NCBI GenBank assembly: GCA_022885665.1
Contig: JAGQDJ010000219.1
Span: 1 to 64,000, forward strand
Direction: 5' to 3'
From: Triops longicaudatus
Taxonomy: Eukaryota; Arthropoda; Branchiopoda; Notostraca; Triopsidae
Length of the DNA stretch: 64,000 nt
Shown: in pieces, positions 39,601-53,600 of the stretch
How the letters are laid out: each line of letters begins with the position of its first letter
Numbering within the stretch: position 1 is the stretch's first letter
The notes under the pieces: generated by a model
Told to the model about the DNA's origin: nothing
The model's database searches: none
What the model saw: the letters and a program-made list of their open reading frames with translations, nothing else
Made by a program: the position numbers and the translations under genes

Positions 39601-42600
39601 ACTTTATCTGACCGCTCCCCTCCAAAAACTCATTAGCTACAACACGGAGAAAGGGTCAGAGATCGCTGGGTAATTTGGAACATCGCATTTGCGTCAAGGC
39701 TGAAGTCTAGAACTATGTTTCGATTTATGCAAAATAAGCTCTGGACAATGTACAATCTTTTAATAAGAAACGGAGCTCTTAACAGTCATAGTTACTTTCC
39801 GGTTATGAAAATTCGAGAACGCTATAAACGTATCTTTTTCCCCTGTTGCAACGAAATTTGTCAAAACAAAAGTTTTATTTTTCTTTTCTAGAGATGCCAT
39901 ACCTCACTCTGATTCCTAGTTCGTTGCCCCATTGCTAATTAGCAGTAGATAGCCTAACCTTTCCCCATGCGTTAAAAATAGCCCAAGTGAATTTTTCCCT
40001 TATTTTTATAAAAAAAAAAAATTGCTTACCACCACCATAGCGACAGGAAAATTTGGTCTGAGCTGGTAATCAGCCCAGAACTGGGTAGCGTTGACGGAAT
40101 CTTTGTAAATCCCTCGCCGGTTAATGAGCTCGGGTTTAGGCTCCTGTTCGCTCGGTAACGGCGTGTCATTAATCCAAAATTGCTTTTCGAAGTGGGTATC
40201 AATCTTGTGGGCCCATTGCTCAAAAGTCCAGAACGTTTTGCTCCCGTTGTCCTCGACCCGTTCCACGCCTTTATGGGGATACAAACCGTCGGCAAAAGCG
40301 CGGGCCAACCAGGCCACCGTGCTTCGACACAAGCCCACCAACTCCACTGCCGAGCCATCCCGTGGCGTGGCTGGTTTTCCTTTATTGCCCGCTTTTTCAC
40401 TCGAGCCCATTTTATCCATCCAGGTCCCGCAGTTATGTTCATTACCGCCATAAACAAACCCTGGTTTTTCCCACAAAACCAGGCAAAATAGTAAAAAAAA
40501 AGAAAATTAATAAGGCGTTTAAAACGAAATTCGTTTTCTAAGTAAATTACCTGTCTCCAAATCGATGCCGATCTCATTATTGAAACCCGGGTCCTTCATG
40601 TCGCCATCAATACGCGTGCCGGCGTTACGCTCGCGGAAGCGAACGCCCTGGAAATGGCGCTGCAACGCTTCTTGCATGACGTCACTCAACGGTTGATCCT
40701 TGTTCGAGGAAACACAATTTAAAATTTCAGAAAATTAAATGATGATAAGAATGGTTTCATTAGGCGAGATTTTGTCATAAAGTAAGCAAAATACGTAAAT
40801 AAAATAAAAATTATAGCTATATAAATAAAACGAAAATAATAGCTATATAAATAAGATAAAAGTAATAGCTACATAAATAAAATAAAAATAACTATAAAAA
40901 TGAACTAAAAGTACTAGCTAGTAAAATAAAGCAAAATAAGGCAGAAAAAATACAATTAAAATAACACCTAGGAAAACAAAATAAAAATAACTAGAAAAAT
41001 AAAATAAAAACATAAATAAGCAAAAATAGAGAATGGATACTTAGTATATCCTGTTATCCCTTATTTCCGGATTAACTAGTACACTATAAGTATGTATCCA
41101 TTTTCACGTTCAGAAAAACTGGACGTAAGTGTCCTATTGATCATTCACTCTCTTTTGTGAACCAGTTTCTAAGAGATATAGTAGAAATTGTCCATGAAAG
41201 CGGACAAAATCTTACAATTTTAGACATAATACAAAAAGTACACCGGTTTCACTGTTCTTTGTACCATATTATATAAAAGGTCCTACTGCTCTTCTTTTTT
41301 ATCTCTATTTTCACTGTAACAAACCATAGTTTAACCATAATTAAAATTCAACCATAGTTTAAAAATTTAATTAAAGCTTTTTTGACGAAAAACTCAAACT
41401 AATGCAATAGGCCATCTTAACAGCAACTTTACTGTCAAAACGAAATCTTTAATTTTTTAACCGTTGTTACAGTTAGTCTGACAAATGCTGGTGTTCCTCT
41501 CCCATGTGGGATTCGGCTACACAGCTCTTGCTGTGGATAATACGAAGGGCATCAACTTAAAACAAGATCAAAAGCCTTTACTGCAAATAGAAAAAAGGCC
41601 CAAAAAAATAAAACGAAAAAAGTTAATCCAAGCTCAAACCGCCAGGGAGCTCGCAACCGTTTGTCGCGTTTCGTTTTCTATTCTTACTTTGGTTCCCGCG
41701 GGAAGCGGGGGAGATTCATCATCGGGGTACAAGCGGGACACCGCATCTTCCAAGATGGTATGTCCACGCGGGGCCAACGTGACATAATCTTGGATGCACT
41801 GAAGCCACCACCAAACGGCGTCGCGGCAATTGAAACGCGCATTGCGCCCGCCATCGAGGAGATTGGGAATCAAGCCGTGGCGGAGACAACCACCATAAGC
41901 TAGAATTAAATAGCGGGCTTCTTGATAGCGGCCAGTGAGCAGAAACAGGCCACGCAAGGCAATAAACGTGTCACGGCCCCAGCTGCGCATATAACCCTCG
42001 CAGAAATGGGGTAAACCTGTTAAACAAAACAAAAAATGGAAAAAGAAAAGAAAAAAAAATGAGTGAATGGCATTCAATTTTCAAAGAGAGGTATAATACC
42101 GGCCGCCAAAGAAACACACGCTTGTTCCAATTGCCCTTTGACACTCCGTTGAGGAGGCAACGGTGGAGACAAATGGGGAGATACTTCCGGTAAACGAGCA
42201 TTGCCCACAACTCCGCCACACTGGACTGATCCCAAGGCCAAAGCTTTCACGAACGACGAACTTTCCCAGACGAACCTGCAAAAATAGAGAAAAAAAAGGA
42301 AAGAGATAAAATGTTTGGGTTGAACGAGTTTGGCAGATTGATTCTTTTCGGTGAATCTTTTTGGCGTGGAAATGGAAGCCGCTTACTTGGACATAAGCGA
42401 CCAAGCACGATCAAGCAAAATCAAATAGGTGCCCGTAACGACAGCGTCAAAGTAGCAAGGAACTAGGTAGCGAGGAATATCTTTCAAAGGAGCGAAGGCA
42501 GCTTCTAGCCATTTGCCTAACTCGGCCGTTCCTTCGTTCGCCTTCAAGCGACCGGCAAGGTAATCTAAAATAATACGCAAAAAAAAGCGAAATCAATACG

Positions 42601-45600
42601 CTATTGCGAACAGAAGTATAAATGGGAAATTGGATTTAAGAAATTAAAAATGGCAAAGTATGCACATTGTTATACATACTAGCTTATTACTATACCTATC
42701 GACTTGGGGGAAAATGGCAACAAAAATTAAATTGACAAACTAAAAAATCAGAAATAAAAAAATTGAAAATCATAAATAATAGACAGAAATAAAATGACAG
42801 AACGATAAGAAATACTGTGTATAGAAGAATCCTGTTATAAGGAGCCAAAAAAAGGAAAAAAGAAAAAACAAAAGAAAAAAAGAAAAATAAATTCTGATGT
42901 TTATAAAGAATTTTCTAAAATTCTTCTTTCATGGTCTGTTATAGTGTTTTGAAATCTGAGAAGCACAAGATGGCCAATAAAATACTTTTTCTTATCAAAT
43001 GTTTAAGTTTTTCATGCAATTTTTCTAAAAAAAATTGCGTCATTCCTTGCTTCATGCTACCCTCGAAATACCCGTAAGCTATAACACGGGAAAAGGATCG
43101 AAGTTCGCTATGTAATGTTGAACACCAAATTTGAGCTGAATAACCTTGCTTTTTATACCTGAGAAGCTAAAGATGGCCTATAAAATACTTTTTCTTATCA
43201 AATGTTTAATTTTTTATGCAACTTTTCTTAAAAACTGCGTCATTCTTTAGACCATGATACCCTCCATAAACCCGTAAGCTATAACACGGGAAAAGGAACG
43301 AAGTTCGCTAGGTAATGTTGAACACTGAATTTGAGCTAAATTACCTAGCTTTTTTATATTTGAGAAGCACAAAATGGCTTACAAAATGTTTTTTTCTTAT
43401 CAAACGTTTAAGTTTTGATGCAATGTATCTTAAAAACTACATAATTCCTTGCTCCATGCTTCCCTCTATAATCCCGTAAGCTATAACATGGGAAAAGGAT
43501 CGAAGTTCGCTAGGCAATGTTGAACACTGAATTGGAGCTAAATAACCAAACTTTTTGATACCTGAGAAGCATAAGATGGCCTATAACACACTTTCTTGTC
43601 AAACGTTTAAATTTTTCATGCAACTTCAGACACGATAACAGAATCGTCTTCGTTTCAATTTCTTACCTGCGAGCCATAATCCTTGTCGCAGATTATTGCA
43701 CACTGGATGCCCCAGATCGTTCTTGGGTCTGATGTCACTCAAGAGCGACATTATACCCTGTAAGCCGCAATAAACCATTGGTCCAAAACCGGGGATTTCG
43801 TAAGACCCTGGACGCCCGTCCGCTGTTTCTTCTTGGTGGCATCGATACAGCGCAACATTCAAATCTGCCAAGGATAACGTGGACAGAACTTGATGCAAGC
43901 CTTGCACGGTGGCAGCTGGGCGTGGAAAAGGCCCATCCATCAATTTCTCCGCGGCCGACGTAAACCGACACGACAAACCTGTCACAAGGTTCCGCAAACG
44001 AACCACTGCAGCCTGCGACGCTGATTGCAAATTCACCCTGCAGAAAAAAATAAATAATAAAAAATTTATTTTGATTTAAAATAATAATATTAATAAATAA
44101 CATTAATTATAAAAATAAATAAAAAACAAATATTTTAAAATACTTAAGGAAAGAAATACAACTTAGCAAATCTTGGAAAATAAATACATTAAAAATGCAA
44201 TAATAAAAACGAAGATGAACAAAAGCTTAAATACAACGAAAAATAAAAAAAAGACAAAAATCAAAAATTAGGCTCAAGAAAACAAAAAATAGCTGCAATA
44301 AATCGATCAATAATGACGCAACGAGCTATGCTCACACCTTTATACTATTTTTTACTTATTTTAGCTTTTATATTTTCTTATTCTATTTATTTTTTAATTT
44401 AGTTTATTTACTCATCGCAAGAAAAAAAATAGTTAATACGTGCCTAATGGCAACAATGGATCCGGGGTAAAAATCCTTGAAATCCATGGTCACCATGGAC
44501 GGATCATCGGCCTGGCGTTTGACGAGCATCTTGGATTCGAACAAGGGGATGTTTTGCTTCAGTTCGAGGGAATAATCCTGACAGCCGTTGACGTACAACG
44601 GGCTGGGTACGAACTTGTCCGGCCGGACGTAGCGTTTGCCGCCTTTGTGGCCCACGCTGGCTTCGAGAATCACTTCTTCGACCGTGCCTTGGACCTGCAA
44701 CGGCCGGAGCTGGACCGGCCGGAGAGCGTGGTCGTCGTCAGGTGGGCTAAAGGCGGTGTAAGCGACGAGAATAATGCTTTGATGGGTAACGGGACTGTGC
44801 CGGGTAACGGCTACGACGTCCGGGCTCATTTGATCCACAAAGACCTTTAGAAAAACAAGGAAAATCACTTTAGGCGATCACTTTCGGTCAGTTTCTTAAC
44901 GATTTCTGTTCTATAAAGATTCTTTCTTTTTATTATTTTTCTTTATTTATTCTTATGAGTTGTTTGTCGTACTTGTGTGAATCCTGCGGCTCCCAGCTCG
45001 GAATGGAGTTTGTTAAGGGCTCGTTTGCCATTAATGATGCCCGAGTTGAGGGACACGGAGCCAGAATCGGCAGTATCGGACCAAGAGGTATACAATCGGT
45101 TCTCCTTCACGACGTGTATCTAGGCAACGCAGAAATCATTAAATGTCGGAGGATAGAAAAATATAGCGATCGTAACATGACGATAATGGCGCTATCTTAC
45201 GTGATGAGGGACGAGTTCATCGTAGCCACGATTGCTGCCCGTGGCGCAGCATGCCATGGAGACCAAAGCGGCCGAAGGCAGCAAATCATACAAAGAACGC
45301 TTCTCGACGGGACTTGGGTTGTCGTGAGTGGCGTCCATAAAGATGGCATGGGCAATGGAAGGAACTAAGGGACGCACAGAGGGCTGCAAGAATGCACCGA
45401 CCGGTTCGCCACCATAGCGATAAACCAAGCGACCTTCTTCGTGGGAATCGTGAGCTGCCATGGCCTCTGTTCAAGAAAAAAAAAAATCATGAATCAAATA
45501 AATGTCCAAGAAAACTAATAAAAACTATGGGCAAATTATTCACGCATCGTCACTAAAAATAAAATAGTAGAATATGAACTGTTTGAAAACATAAAAAGAA

Positions 45601-48600
45601 AAATTTGGAAATAAATAGAGAACTCTGAAATAAAAAGTAAAAATTTTAAAATACAAAGTAAAAAATAGACATTTTAAAACACAAAACTCTAAAAATTTTA
45701 CAATTTTCGACCATAAGCTTCTTTAAAACGGAATGCTTCTGTAACTAATTTAAAATTATACCGAATTTGCTTGCAATGAGTCTGTGGTTGAAGCGAAAGG
45801 CACTCACGTCATCCATTTATAAGGAACAAATGTTTTACCTCGTACTAAAGAGCTGATTCCCAGGTGATTCACAAACACGTTATCTTTCAGATCGCTGTTC
45901 GTGAATAGTTCCGCAATAACGTACAAATCTGGGCGAACACGACGCGCAGCATCGACCATGTACTAAACAAATTAAAAATTATTTCGTTATTTGCTCTTAA
46001 ACTGCAACATAAAATGACACTACTCCTTAATTGCATCTTTTCAATTTAAAATATTCCTAACTAATGAAAGCGTATCTAACGCTTATTTTTAAGAAATTAC
46101 AGATTCGTCTGCAATATGCGCAATTTTTGAAATTTTTGTTTATCCAAAAAGAAAAAAATTAATAAATAAAAAAAAAAACAAAAAAAAAAAAAGACTGTCA
46201 ATGGCAAAATTTGTATAGAAATGCTCACTTCCGCGACATGTAAAGGCGTCGAATGGCAATTGTCGAGTCGAATGCCATGGAAGACGGTGGCCATTTGCTC
46301 TGCGTAGGTACGGAAGTACTCCCAGAGGTACGGGCAATCGTCTGGACTCTTGCCGAACCGTAATTTGACACTATCGCCCCAAGCAATGAGCTCACGTCTC
46401 AGGTAAACATTGGAGCCCGGCTCAGCAAAATTTTTCAACGCATCGTCGCCCATAACCCAGCCATTGTGGGCCATAATATACGCGCCTTCCAAGCCGTACA
46501 TGGCTTCTTCTTCTTCCTTCAGACTAGCCACGTTTTCTTTGAAAAAATACCTAAAGAAAAAAGGTAGAATATTTTAAAACAGACACATAAATTCCTAAAT
46601 AAATTCATAAAAATTCCTAAATGAATAAATTTTTAAGAAACTCCTAAATAAATAAATTCTTTTCAATTTTCTTCACAAGTTATCAAAAAAAAAGGAAAAA
46701 ATATTCGCCACGATATTTCAAAACTACAACCAAGAAAAACCGGCAAAGAATTCATAAGTAAAAAAAATCAGGAAAATTAAAAATGAAAGCAACGATTCGT
46801 TTGATCGTTGTTTTAAGTTTGATATAAGCTTACTGAGGAACTAAAGGAAATTTGGGCGAAACTTCACGGATTTTAGGCCCGTCCCATTGCAGACGTTCAT
46901 AACGCATGTTAGCCAACACGTTCTCCACAGCTGCTGACATGTGACCCACTACTTCGCCATAGATAGAGCTGTTTAGACCTTCACACGCGCGACGGAAGTC
47001 TTGTACGCACTGAGCTCGACGTCCATCTTCGTCCGTTTCGGGCCTGCAAAATAAATTGAAGCTCAATTTAGCGCTTTGTAATAATTAGATCTTAAATAAC
47101 AAGTTTATTCTTTCTGGAATAATTGCGAAAAATTTCCAGAGAATTCTTTGGTTAGATTCTGATTTACTTTAAGGTTAGAATTTAATCAAAAGAAGCTAAC
47201 TTCTATACATAAAAGTACTTAGCTGACTTTTTCTTAAAAGTTCTCATTCAACTGGTTAAAAATCGTTAACAAAACTAAATCTTCTTAAAAATTGTTTTTG
47301 AGAATACGAAATAAAATCAAATTTGAAGAACTGAATACGCAATTAAATTAAATATTTTAAAATACACAATTGAAAATGTCCAAATGAGCAGAAAACGGCT
47401 GGCCAGGAAATTTTAACGCAAAATGATTCGTTACTTTGAAATATTTTAGCTAATAATGCATAGTAATTAATTGTATAATTAGATGTGCATTATTTTACTT
47501 CGGAACGTTGAAGAGTTGCAAAGCCAATTCCATGTCAACCGTGCACGACAATCGTTTGTAGGCCGGATCTTGGATGATTTTCAACGATTCCGTGACACCT
47601 GCAGCGACCAAGGGCGGAGCCTTCGTTGCCAGTAACGCTGCGAACTCCCCAACGATATTATCAACATGTAGCATGAAGAATTCGTGGATACGGACTTGTG
47701 GCAGTAAAATCTCGTGCAAGACACGTTTCACAGCCTAAACAAAATAACGACAAAATATGAACTATTTTAAAAATTAAATTTAAAGTTTTATATACCTGTG
47801 TTTTCACGTTTCTATAATATTTGCATATAATTTTAGATTTGTTTATTTCTACACTATAAGTTTTGCATTTCCCCAACTTTTAATGCTTTTTTAAACTCAT
47901 TATATGTACTTTTCGACTTCTTCAATACTTCCACACTGTAATTGGTATATTTTTTTCAATTTTAATGCGTTTTTATACTATTTATATGCATTTTTAACAC
48001 GTTAATATATTTATATTTCTTTTTACAATCTATTTTTTTTTTCATTTTTTTTAATATTTTGCTTTAATGCACTTGTTTAAAGTATTTCTTTTTACCTGGA
48101 CATGCTCTTCTGTGTAAATTTCTTTGGGGATGCCCTTGCTTTCCCAGCGACCCGCTTCAATTTCGAGTGCCAAATGGTACAAGACGCGATCCAAAATGTA
48201 AGCTGGGCGCAAATGCGGCGAATTGACCAAATTGTAGCCACATTCCGGGTTTTCACGAATCCACGGACTTTCGTTAGCTGTGTGGTTCAAAACCAAGTCA
48301 CAAATACTCAAAACCTACGCAAGAAAACAATCATTAAATCTTTTCATAATTGTCTAAAAACAATTATATATACTGTATAACTTAAACAGTAAATATCGAA
48401 TTGTGGTTTCGGAAATGTATGGAATTACGATATTTAACTTTTTACTAATAAATTAAAGTTTTCCGCACCTTCCATTCGTCTCGCATGTTTTGGACCAAAA
48501 CGCCCAAGTCTTCCATGGTGTAGGGAACGGATCTTCCGTCGCTGAAGGCCGGATTAAGCTTCAACTGATCTTTGAGCGAGTAAGACGACTGCGAGCCGCC

Positions 48601-49473
48601 GAGTTCTTGGACGGGCGTGAAATGGATCATGTTGTATCCCGATTCTTTGGCGACCCGCAAACGATTCTCCCATTGAGGAAACGTGCCCAGACATTTGGTC
48701 AGCACAGTTTGGCACTGAATGCAATCTAACGGCAGCACTTCGTTGGTATGGCCAACGGTCAAAATCGGATCCACGCATACGTAGCCCGAACCATGCGGCC
48801 CGGCAGTCTCTCTGGTAATTAATAAAAATTAACAAAATTAATAAAAAGAAAAACTGACCTAATACTCTTAAAAATACCTTAAATCAGAATTTTTTTTACA
48901 AAAATAAGAAAGCGAGACCTGTTAAAAACGTTCAAAAATTGAAGATTCTGACGGAAATTCTGATTTTAAAGGGAACTTAAGGTATACAAGGTACAGTACG
49001 CACCTGTCTTCGCAGTTATAGTAATAGCGAAAGCCGCCTGAAGCGACCATTGGCACATCGGCATGTATGGCAGTATCGTCTCCAGTATTGCGACTGTCGT
49101 GTTGCCAGGGTATCGGCCAGTACTGGTCACGGGACCATTCACCAATTGCTCCGGCCGATTGGGGGTGATTAATGTAAACCGTAACTCTTTGGCCTAACAA
49201 GGACGGTCCCAGACGAAATTGCAAAGTCCAGCCTGAAAATAAATTAAATTAAATAAAAAAAAATACAGAAAAAAAATAGAATAAGTTTCAGCATATCAAG
49301 TTAAGCTCGAACCAAGGTACTGAATGTAAGATCTTACCTTTCTGCAAGCGGTAAAGCGTAGATTCTTGAAATTCGCCATCATTGAGCGTCAAAACTCGAA
49401 CTTGCGCGAGGCCAGGATTTAATTTGGAGGAAAAAGGAGTAGGAGAAGGTTCCGTGAATCCATTTACAGTCAT
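36615..49473 (-). CDS. AGL: Glycogen debranching enzyme (amylo-alpha-1,6-glucosidase / 4-alpha-glucanotransferase), 20 exons
   Basis: This bifunctional cytosolic enzyme moves maltotriosyl groups off branches and then cleaves the alpha-1,6 stub. Exons (5' to 3'): 49473-49338, 49232-49004, 48811-48469, 48314-48096, 47734-47499, 47043-46834, 46550-46229, 45962-45839, 45466-45201, 45119-44973, 44844-44444, 44037-43667, 42564-42387, 42275-42100, 42016-41688, 40698-40551, 40460-40030, 39024-38839, 36944-36708, 36656-36615. All phases match and the total is 4731 bases (1576 aa; the human enzyme is about 1530). Transferase residues: D554 (GIRLDNCHS), E583 (VIAELF), D655 (FMDATHDN). Glucosidase candidates: D1294 (CGTWMDKMG) and E1538 (LPELTN). 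The last exon (VLYDLDALEPAKH) matches the family's LYDL end. Intron 11 uses a GC donor (AG/gcacgt). The start ATG lies in a good context (ACT-ATG-A), preceded by an acceptor at 49496-49497. Confidence 0.96.
36945..38838. other. AGL intron 18, noncoding
   Basis: 1.9 kb between the last two large AGL exons, AT-rich. It contains the CTCF-like motif cgccatcttgtgg near 37621 and no supported exon. The 64-aa frames at 37181 and 38215 on + are unrecognised. Confidence 0.6.
39395..39695 (+). repeat. Two tandem units of the conserved-core repeat family
   Basis: Core copies begin near 39410 (cccataagctatagcatggg) and 39625 (ctcattagctacaacacgga), spaced about 215 bp. Both continue with aaaggg-tc-gag and a gaacatcg block. 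They lie in AGL intron 17. Confidence 0.75.
40795..41035. repeat. AT-rich tandem repeat with taatagctatataaataaaa-like units
   Basis: Units of about 30-35 bp (aataatagctatataaata) repeat four or more times and grade into irregular AAATAAAATA sequence. In AGL intron 15. Confidence 0.8.
42950..43625 (+). repeat. Tandem array of about 200-bp conserved-core units (3 copies plus a partial)
   Basis: The core cccgtaagctataacacggg (third copy cccgtaagctataacatggg) occurs at about 43071, 43271 and 43473. The spacer block with tactttttcttatcaaatg and aagatggcc-type sequence repeats in register near 42985, 43185 and 43388, and a partial fourth starts near 43575. The copies are clearly more alike than copies elsewhere in the window, which suggests recent local amplification. 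In AGL intron 12. Confidence 0.9.
44442..44443 (-). other. GC-AG splice donor in AGL
   Basis: Exon 11 ends ...GCC ATT AG and the intron starts gcacgt. Only this choice keeps the phase needed by exon 12 (G-GTG-AAT) and the family alignment (IxR-V). The nearby GT (gtatta) would put exon 12 in the wrong frame. GC-AG introns are a known minority class. Confidence 0.8.
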
Positions 49474-49495
49474 AGTGACAGTTTTCTCAGCACGC

Positions 49496-50653
49496 CTGGA
49501 AGTGAACTGAATTAAAAATAAATTTATTTTAAGCAGGATAAGACTCACAGATGTTGTAGCCAGCGAGCGAGATGGGCAATTAACTGAAAGAAAAATGAAA
49601 ACCAAGTCCAAGGCCCGGTCAACAATGTTTTAGAAAGCTTAATTTAGCCGTCAGGGAATCGGAGTAGAAACAAGGTCGCTGAGTTTAGCAAGAGTTCACG
49701 GAAAAAGTTGCGGGCTGATCAACGTAGAAAGCAGCGACCTTTGTTGACATTCGAACGTCCTGCCCCTCGACCTTCACTTCAATGCTAAAGGCACGTTCTG
49801 AGTTAGACCCTGGGGATAACTATAGAAAAGAAGGAAGGAGAGGCGGGGCTTGGAAACTCACCCGCGATGGTTTGAAAATTCTTGCTACAGCCACAAAATG
49901 TTGTAAAACTAAGCGAAATTTCGGTGGTGAAATTGTAAGAAATTACGGGATAGAAATGAGTTACTGCTTTTTAAGGCTAGGCACAAAGAACTATCCACGG
50001 ATGTCAGTAACTCACTGCGGAAGTGTTGGCCCCAGTGACCTTTATATAAGCGATATGCTTTCTTGACTTTTAGAGGGAATCTCGATTTAATAGTTGAAGG
50101 AGCTAGAGTTACTGGTTGAACTTGATATTGATATTGTTGCTGTAAACAGCCCCAAGTGTGTCTGGTAAAGCAGACATGTTTGGTTGACTTACCACGCGTT
50201 AAGTCTTTATGACTAGGATTTCATAGATGGCGTGCTGCTGCGAAATAGGATATCAGCACATAAGCTTGTAATATTGCAAAACACGAAAATCACGCAAAAC
50301 AGGTTATCTCTCAGCGTAAACGCTAGAAAACTCCTCTATATGAAAGAAAGTTTCTTTAAAATAAAAAAGAAATAAATACATATATTTTTGGATTATTAGA
50401 ATGTAATTGTTGTTTAGTAAATAATGAGATTCATACCGATTGATTAATCGATAGAAAATTTGCGGTTGTTGTGGAATATAAAAGAAAACCAAATAAATTG
50501 AAATAAAATGTTGGATTTAGCGGAATGTAGTTGTTGCTCAAATAACGATATTGTAAAAATATACTTCACTGTATTATAAAAAGACTAACTGTGTTTTAAT
50601 ATTTTTCATGTATTTACAACATATTACAATATCCCCGTCACGGAAAGCGATTG
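49496..50653 (-). promoter_or_regulatory. AGL 5' untranslated/upstream region
   Basis: A 53-bp intron (49548-49496, gtgagt...ttccag) lies just upstream of the start exon. The exon before it ends at 49549. Read across the splice, the frame upstream of the ATG stays open for about 35 codons, to a TAA, without another ATG, so an N-terminal extension from an unseen exon is possible. No TATA box was confidently identified. The lectin gene's stop codon lies at 50654-50656, so AGL's promoter should lie in this 1.1-kb interval or overlap that gene's 3' end. Confidence 0.4.
50595..50600 (-). terminator. Candidate poly(A) signal for the discoidin/lectin gene
   Basis: ATTAAA on the minus strand, about 55 bp after the stop codon at 50654-50656. 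The position is plausible, and the evidence is motif only. Confidence 0.35.
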
Positions 50654-53600
50654 CTAATAAACCATCACTTCGCATAGGACAGTGGTAAAAACACGACTTC
50701 GGCGATTGAGCACGGCGGAAGGTCGCACATACACGTACCGCCCAACGGTATTTTCCGCTCCGTTGCACTCGACATGCAAGTACGGCTGAAAGAGAGTATT
50801 ATTGGCACGCGAAACTACCCCGCACCGGCTTTCGCTCAACAACTCGTAAGCTTCCAACCGGGGCTTATTGGCCACGTACACCGCAATTTTCTCCAAATTA
50901 TACATGTAATCCCGGTACAAGTTGGCCTTATCTGCAATAAATCCAAAAATATAAGCCTCAGAAAGCGTGAGCATGGACATTACACGGTGAGTCGTCCGCT
51001 GTATAAAAATAACATAGATGTTTTTAAAGTAAATCAGATTTAAATTAGAAATTAAAATAATTTTATTTAAAATGCGTAGATTTAAAAATTCTGTAAATAA
51101 CACAGCAAAATTATAAAAGAAAAATCTTTTGCAGTATTTTCCACTAAATCAACCCAAACTACCCTATACCTAAAGCAGTTGTACGACTGCGTACTCATTC
51201 GAACACTTTGACCCGCATTCTATAATTGAGTAATAGATGGCGCGCGGTTAGCTCACGGCTGGTTTGTTTGGGTTGCTTCCTTAAAAAGTTCTGTGCGCAA
51301 GTTTAATTCAAACGGAAAAGAACTAGGAGCTTAAATTTAATACAGTACAATAGAGTAAAAAAATTTATGCAACATTATTAAAAGTAGAACAACAACCAAC
51401 CAACAAGAGAATGAAAACGGCCGCCTCACTCCAGTGGCGCCTCTAGCATCGCAACCATGAAACTTTGTTTGGGTTTACGCTAAACACATCTTTATCGATT
51501 ACAAAGCTTTACCTTTATAATACAGTTTATATCTACAATTAAGGGACAATAAAGTTCAATTACAATTAAGTTCAAATAGTATGAGACTTTTAAAACGATT
51601 AAGTAACCTAATCGGTGAATACCTTGGCCGCGTCCTTGCCACGTAACAATGACTATGCCTTGAACGGCTTTTCGTTTGCCCAGGTCGACCATCCACACTG
51701 GGTGTTCAACGTAATAGTTGTCCATAATGGTGCATTTGGCTAAACCGGTATCCACATCTCCATCCACTGCCAAACTCGCGTGCCCGTACTTCCAGTCTTT
51801 CCACACGTGTCTTTTGTCATTGACCCATGTATCGCGTCCGTATGCCAAGTTCTCCACTGCCGTAAAAAATGCATTGAAAAAAGTTTATTCACATACTAAG
51901 CACACAATAAAGAAAAGATGCCTATTCACCGCATCCCGTCGCTTGATTAATCCGGAAAAATCCTGGACTGCAGGCGCCATGATATGGGCAGCCAATGAGC
52001 CCCGCTCGCATGCCAATACCGTGGTGCCACGTGTGAGGATGAATTCGCACATATCGCCCATAAAAGGGCTGGTTGAAGTGGTGACGCCGCTCTGTGTCGC
52101 GATCCATATTTCCGCCAAAAATCTGCAATGTCAGCATATTCGTGGATAATCAAAAAAAGGGAAAAAAGAGAAAGATGTTAAGAAACTTCTAGGAGTTAAA
52201 ATCCTGAGTCATACTACTTTAGGATCCAAATGATTGCCGTCTTTGTAGTAAAACCAAAGAACAGAGTCGTTGCTGTACGAAATGGTGTACGAGAGCACCC
52301 ATTGGTGACGTTTAGGATCTCCGCGGCCACGTGTTATTACTCCAGTAAATTGCCTCGGGGGACCGAAGTCGAACTGCAGCCACTGATGATCTACGTAAAA
52401 AGAATAAAAATGTATAGTTATTTTATTTGTTATTTTTTGTAAAAACTATTTTTTTTTATTTTTATTATTATTTTTTTTTTCAAGAATTCAGAGCTTACCG
52501 TTGTTCTTCCTGGCACACCAGCCAGTATTACTGTGCAGAAATGCAGCCTCGGGTTGGCAGGAGGGCTTTTTATCCCAGGCAGGATAGGAACTGGCGGTTA
52601 ATTTGGTGTACGGTGGTTCGCTGATCATTTCGTTGCATTCTGTCGCCCACAAAGTCCCAAAAATCATATAAAGTCAATCCGGAAGTTGTAATTTGATCTT
52701 TTACGTGGTGATGTATGTGTCTAGCTTATACCTTGACAGCCCAAAAACTCGAGCCTGAGACTGGGACGGGAATGAAAATCGACGACGTAGACACGGACAA
52801 ATTTGGCTTCAATGGGCGGATCGATGACGTTATGCTTCACAGAATAGGAATCGCTATTGCCTTTGAATACCTGAAAGTAAACTTTGTTTATATATCACTA
52901 CTTTCTTTGGCTCCTGACTAATTCTATAAAATTTGAGTTCTAGAAGAAACATTTTTGGATACTTTTTTGGAACCCGTATGGGGTTCGGCGATAAACTGCC
53001 ATCGGAAGGCGTCCATACTGTACGCCACGCTGAAAGCTGTCACCCATTCTTGGATTTCTTCGCGCCCTTGAGTCAGAATGCCGGAAACCTGGAACATTGA
53101 TTAGCTTCAAATTATTTCACTTATTTTTTGCAATTTTTGAATTGGCAATCCGCTTAGACTATCGCGGTCTATTTTTATTAATTTTTTAATGCACATTTGG
53201 CATGCTCGATCATAGTTTTTCTCTCACCAGTTTCCTTCAAAGATAATAAGAAAAAAATACTTGAGCTGAAACTCCCAAGTCGACCAGAATCCATTCACCA
53301 GGTGCCTTATGTTTCGCGCACCAACTGCGGCCCTTGACTTCGTATAAGCGAGCCCAGCGCGGATGACAGCCGTCCTTGTCATTAGCCCCATTAGCCACGG
53401 CTACACTGCTGGCAGCCAATTGCCAATCTTGAATAGCACCCGTGCTTAAGCCCAGTAATCGCGGACAGCTACTTGCCGCTTCAGCAATTCCTAGATAAAT
53501 GAGTGTTTAGTACACACGCGATGGCCAACGAAGCTGAAAAGTCGAAACAAACGTTCTTTCTCCCTAATTTACACGAACACTTGCGTGGAATGAGTCGTGA

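Noticed and set aside
40026..40577. 183-aa minus-strand frame overlapping AGL exon 17
   Set aside because: A shifted-frame shadow of the real exon, which carries GFVYGGN and CGTWMDKMG in another frame.
49474..49611. Unspliced N-terminal extension of AGL upstream of the 49473 ATG
   Set aside because: A canonical 53-bp intron (gtgagt to ttccag) lies in that stretch, and the family N-terminus fits the downstream start.
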